NCBI GenBank assembly: GCA_031257215.1
Contig: JAIRPC010000009.1
Coordinates: 1 to 6,036, forward strand
DNA length: 6,036 nt
Reading direction: 5' to 3'
Source of the DNA: Eubacteriales Family XIII. Incertae Sedis bacterium
GTDB taxonomy: Bacteria; Bacillota; Clostridia; Peptostreptococcales; Anaerovoracaceae
Shown here: positions 5,603-6,036 of the stretch, in pieces
Position numbering within the stretch: the stretch's first letter is position 1
Layout of the letters: every line of letters begins with the position of its first letter
Program-made: the position numbers and the translations under genes
The notes under the pieces: generated by a model
Database searches by the model: none
Told to the model about the DNA's origin: nothing
Seen by the model: only the letters and a program-made list of their open reading frames with translations

Positions 5603-6036
5603 ATGTGGTCTGGCGGGGTGCGTGTGATAATAGTGGATGCGGCGGGCGCTGGCGGTGTTGCGCAGGGCGCAGACGGCGTAGAGCCGCGCATACTGCTCGT
5701 GCGGCAGCGGCATGAGGGGCGGGACATCTGGATGCCTCCTGGCGGCGCGGTCGAGCCAGGCGAGAGCTCGCGCGACGCGGCGGTGCGCGAGGTGCTTGAA
5801 GAAACTGGCCTTGCCGTGCGGATAGGGCGATTGCTCTGGCATGTCGAGGAGGTTTCCGAGAAGCGAGGGCAGCGCTTCGTGAATTTCTTCCTAGGCACGA
5901 TAACAGGCGGCTGCGCCAAGCTGGGCACTGACCCTGAGCTAGGCGACAACCAGGTGCTTTCCGACCTGAAATTTTTCTCAAAAAATGAAATAATCGGAAT
6001 AGAGCATGTCTATCCCGATTATATTAGGGACGAGGT
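5603..6036 (+). CDS. Nudix hydrolase (3' end beyond the window)
   Basis: The reading frame stays open to the window edge and gives 144 residues without a stop. It carries a perfect Nudix box GX5EX7REUXEEXGU: G48, E54, R62, E63, E66, E67, G69 and L70, preceded by WMPPGG. E66 and E67 are the expected metal ligands. Enzymes of this family hydrolyse a nucleoside diphosphate linked to another group; the substrate cannot be read from this fragment. The first strand (RVIIVDAAG) is separated from the second (RILLVRQR) by a Gly/Ala-rich loop at about 15-28, longer than usual. The start is set by GGAGGTGA five bases upstream. It is divergent from the nuclease gene and shares a 111-base promoter region with it. 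No functional link to the neighbours is evident. Confidence 0.92.
   Translation, partial: MWSGGVRVIIVDAAGAGGVAQGADGVEPRILLVRQRHEGRDIWMPPGGAVEPGESSRDAAVREVLEETGLAVRIGRLLWHVEEVSEKRGQRFVNFFLGTITGGCAKLGTDPELGDNQVLSDLKFFSKNEIIGIEHVYPDYIRDE

Noticed and set aside
5598..5627. Nine-codon open frame starting at the ATG just upstream of the Nudix start
   Set aside because: The ATG almost touches the ribosome site and the frame ends within the Nudix gene; it is probably not translated.
5488..5981. Open frames on the minus strand opposite the Nudix gene
   Set aside because: Their Arg/Ser/Pro-rich translations lack motifs, and the plus strand carries a perfect Nudix box with a strong ribosome site.

Overview
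The window reads as ordinary bacterial chromosome from a GC-rich anaerobe. The strongest clue is a run of rnf genes in the order D-G-E-A-B. This order, the clostridial-type multi-cluster RnfB and strong GGAGG ribosome sites fit a Gram-positive anaerobe such as a GC-rich clostridial or coriobacterial lineage. That placement is inference. ATA isoleucine codons are unusually common for such a GC-rich sequence.

Layout. Positions 1-3175 (+) hold the 3' end of rnfD, then complete rnfG, rnfE, rnfA and rnfB. Every junction overlaps by 4 or 8 bases, so this is one tightly coupled operon; rnfC and the promoter must lie upstream of the window. Only 11 bases after rnfB, and converging on it, is the end of proA (3187-4518, -), a complete gamma-glutamyl phosphate reductase gene. 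A 130-base gap (4519-4648) carries the likely proA promoter and a small repeat element. Then comes a lipoprotein nuclease of the thermonuclease (SNase) family (4649-5491, -). A 111-base divergent promoter region follows, and the window ends inside a Nudix hydrolase gene (5603 onward, +).

How the genes work together. The Rnf proteins form a membrane complex that oxidises reduced ferredoxin, reduces NAD+ and pumps Na+ or H+. Visible here are the RnfG flavin-attachment threonine, the paired membrane cysteines of RnfA and RnfE, and 24 cysteines in RnfB. ProA belongs to proline synthesis, the nuclease probably acts outside the membrane, and the Nudix enzyme cleaves a nucleoside-diphosphate-linked compound. 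Nothing in the sequence ties these three to Rnf.

I see no convincing novel multi-gene system. The items most worth a second look are an apparently leaderless nuclease mRNA, a triple-repeat/REP-like element that supplies the -35 region of the proA promoter, the terminator-free 11-base rnfB/proA convergence, and the codon usage. No tRNA, rRNA, CRISPR array, insertion sequence or transposase gene was seen, and no stretch above 300 bases lacks a gene.
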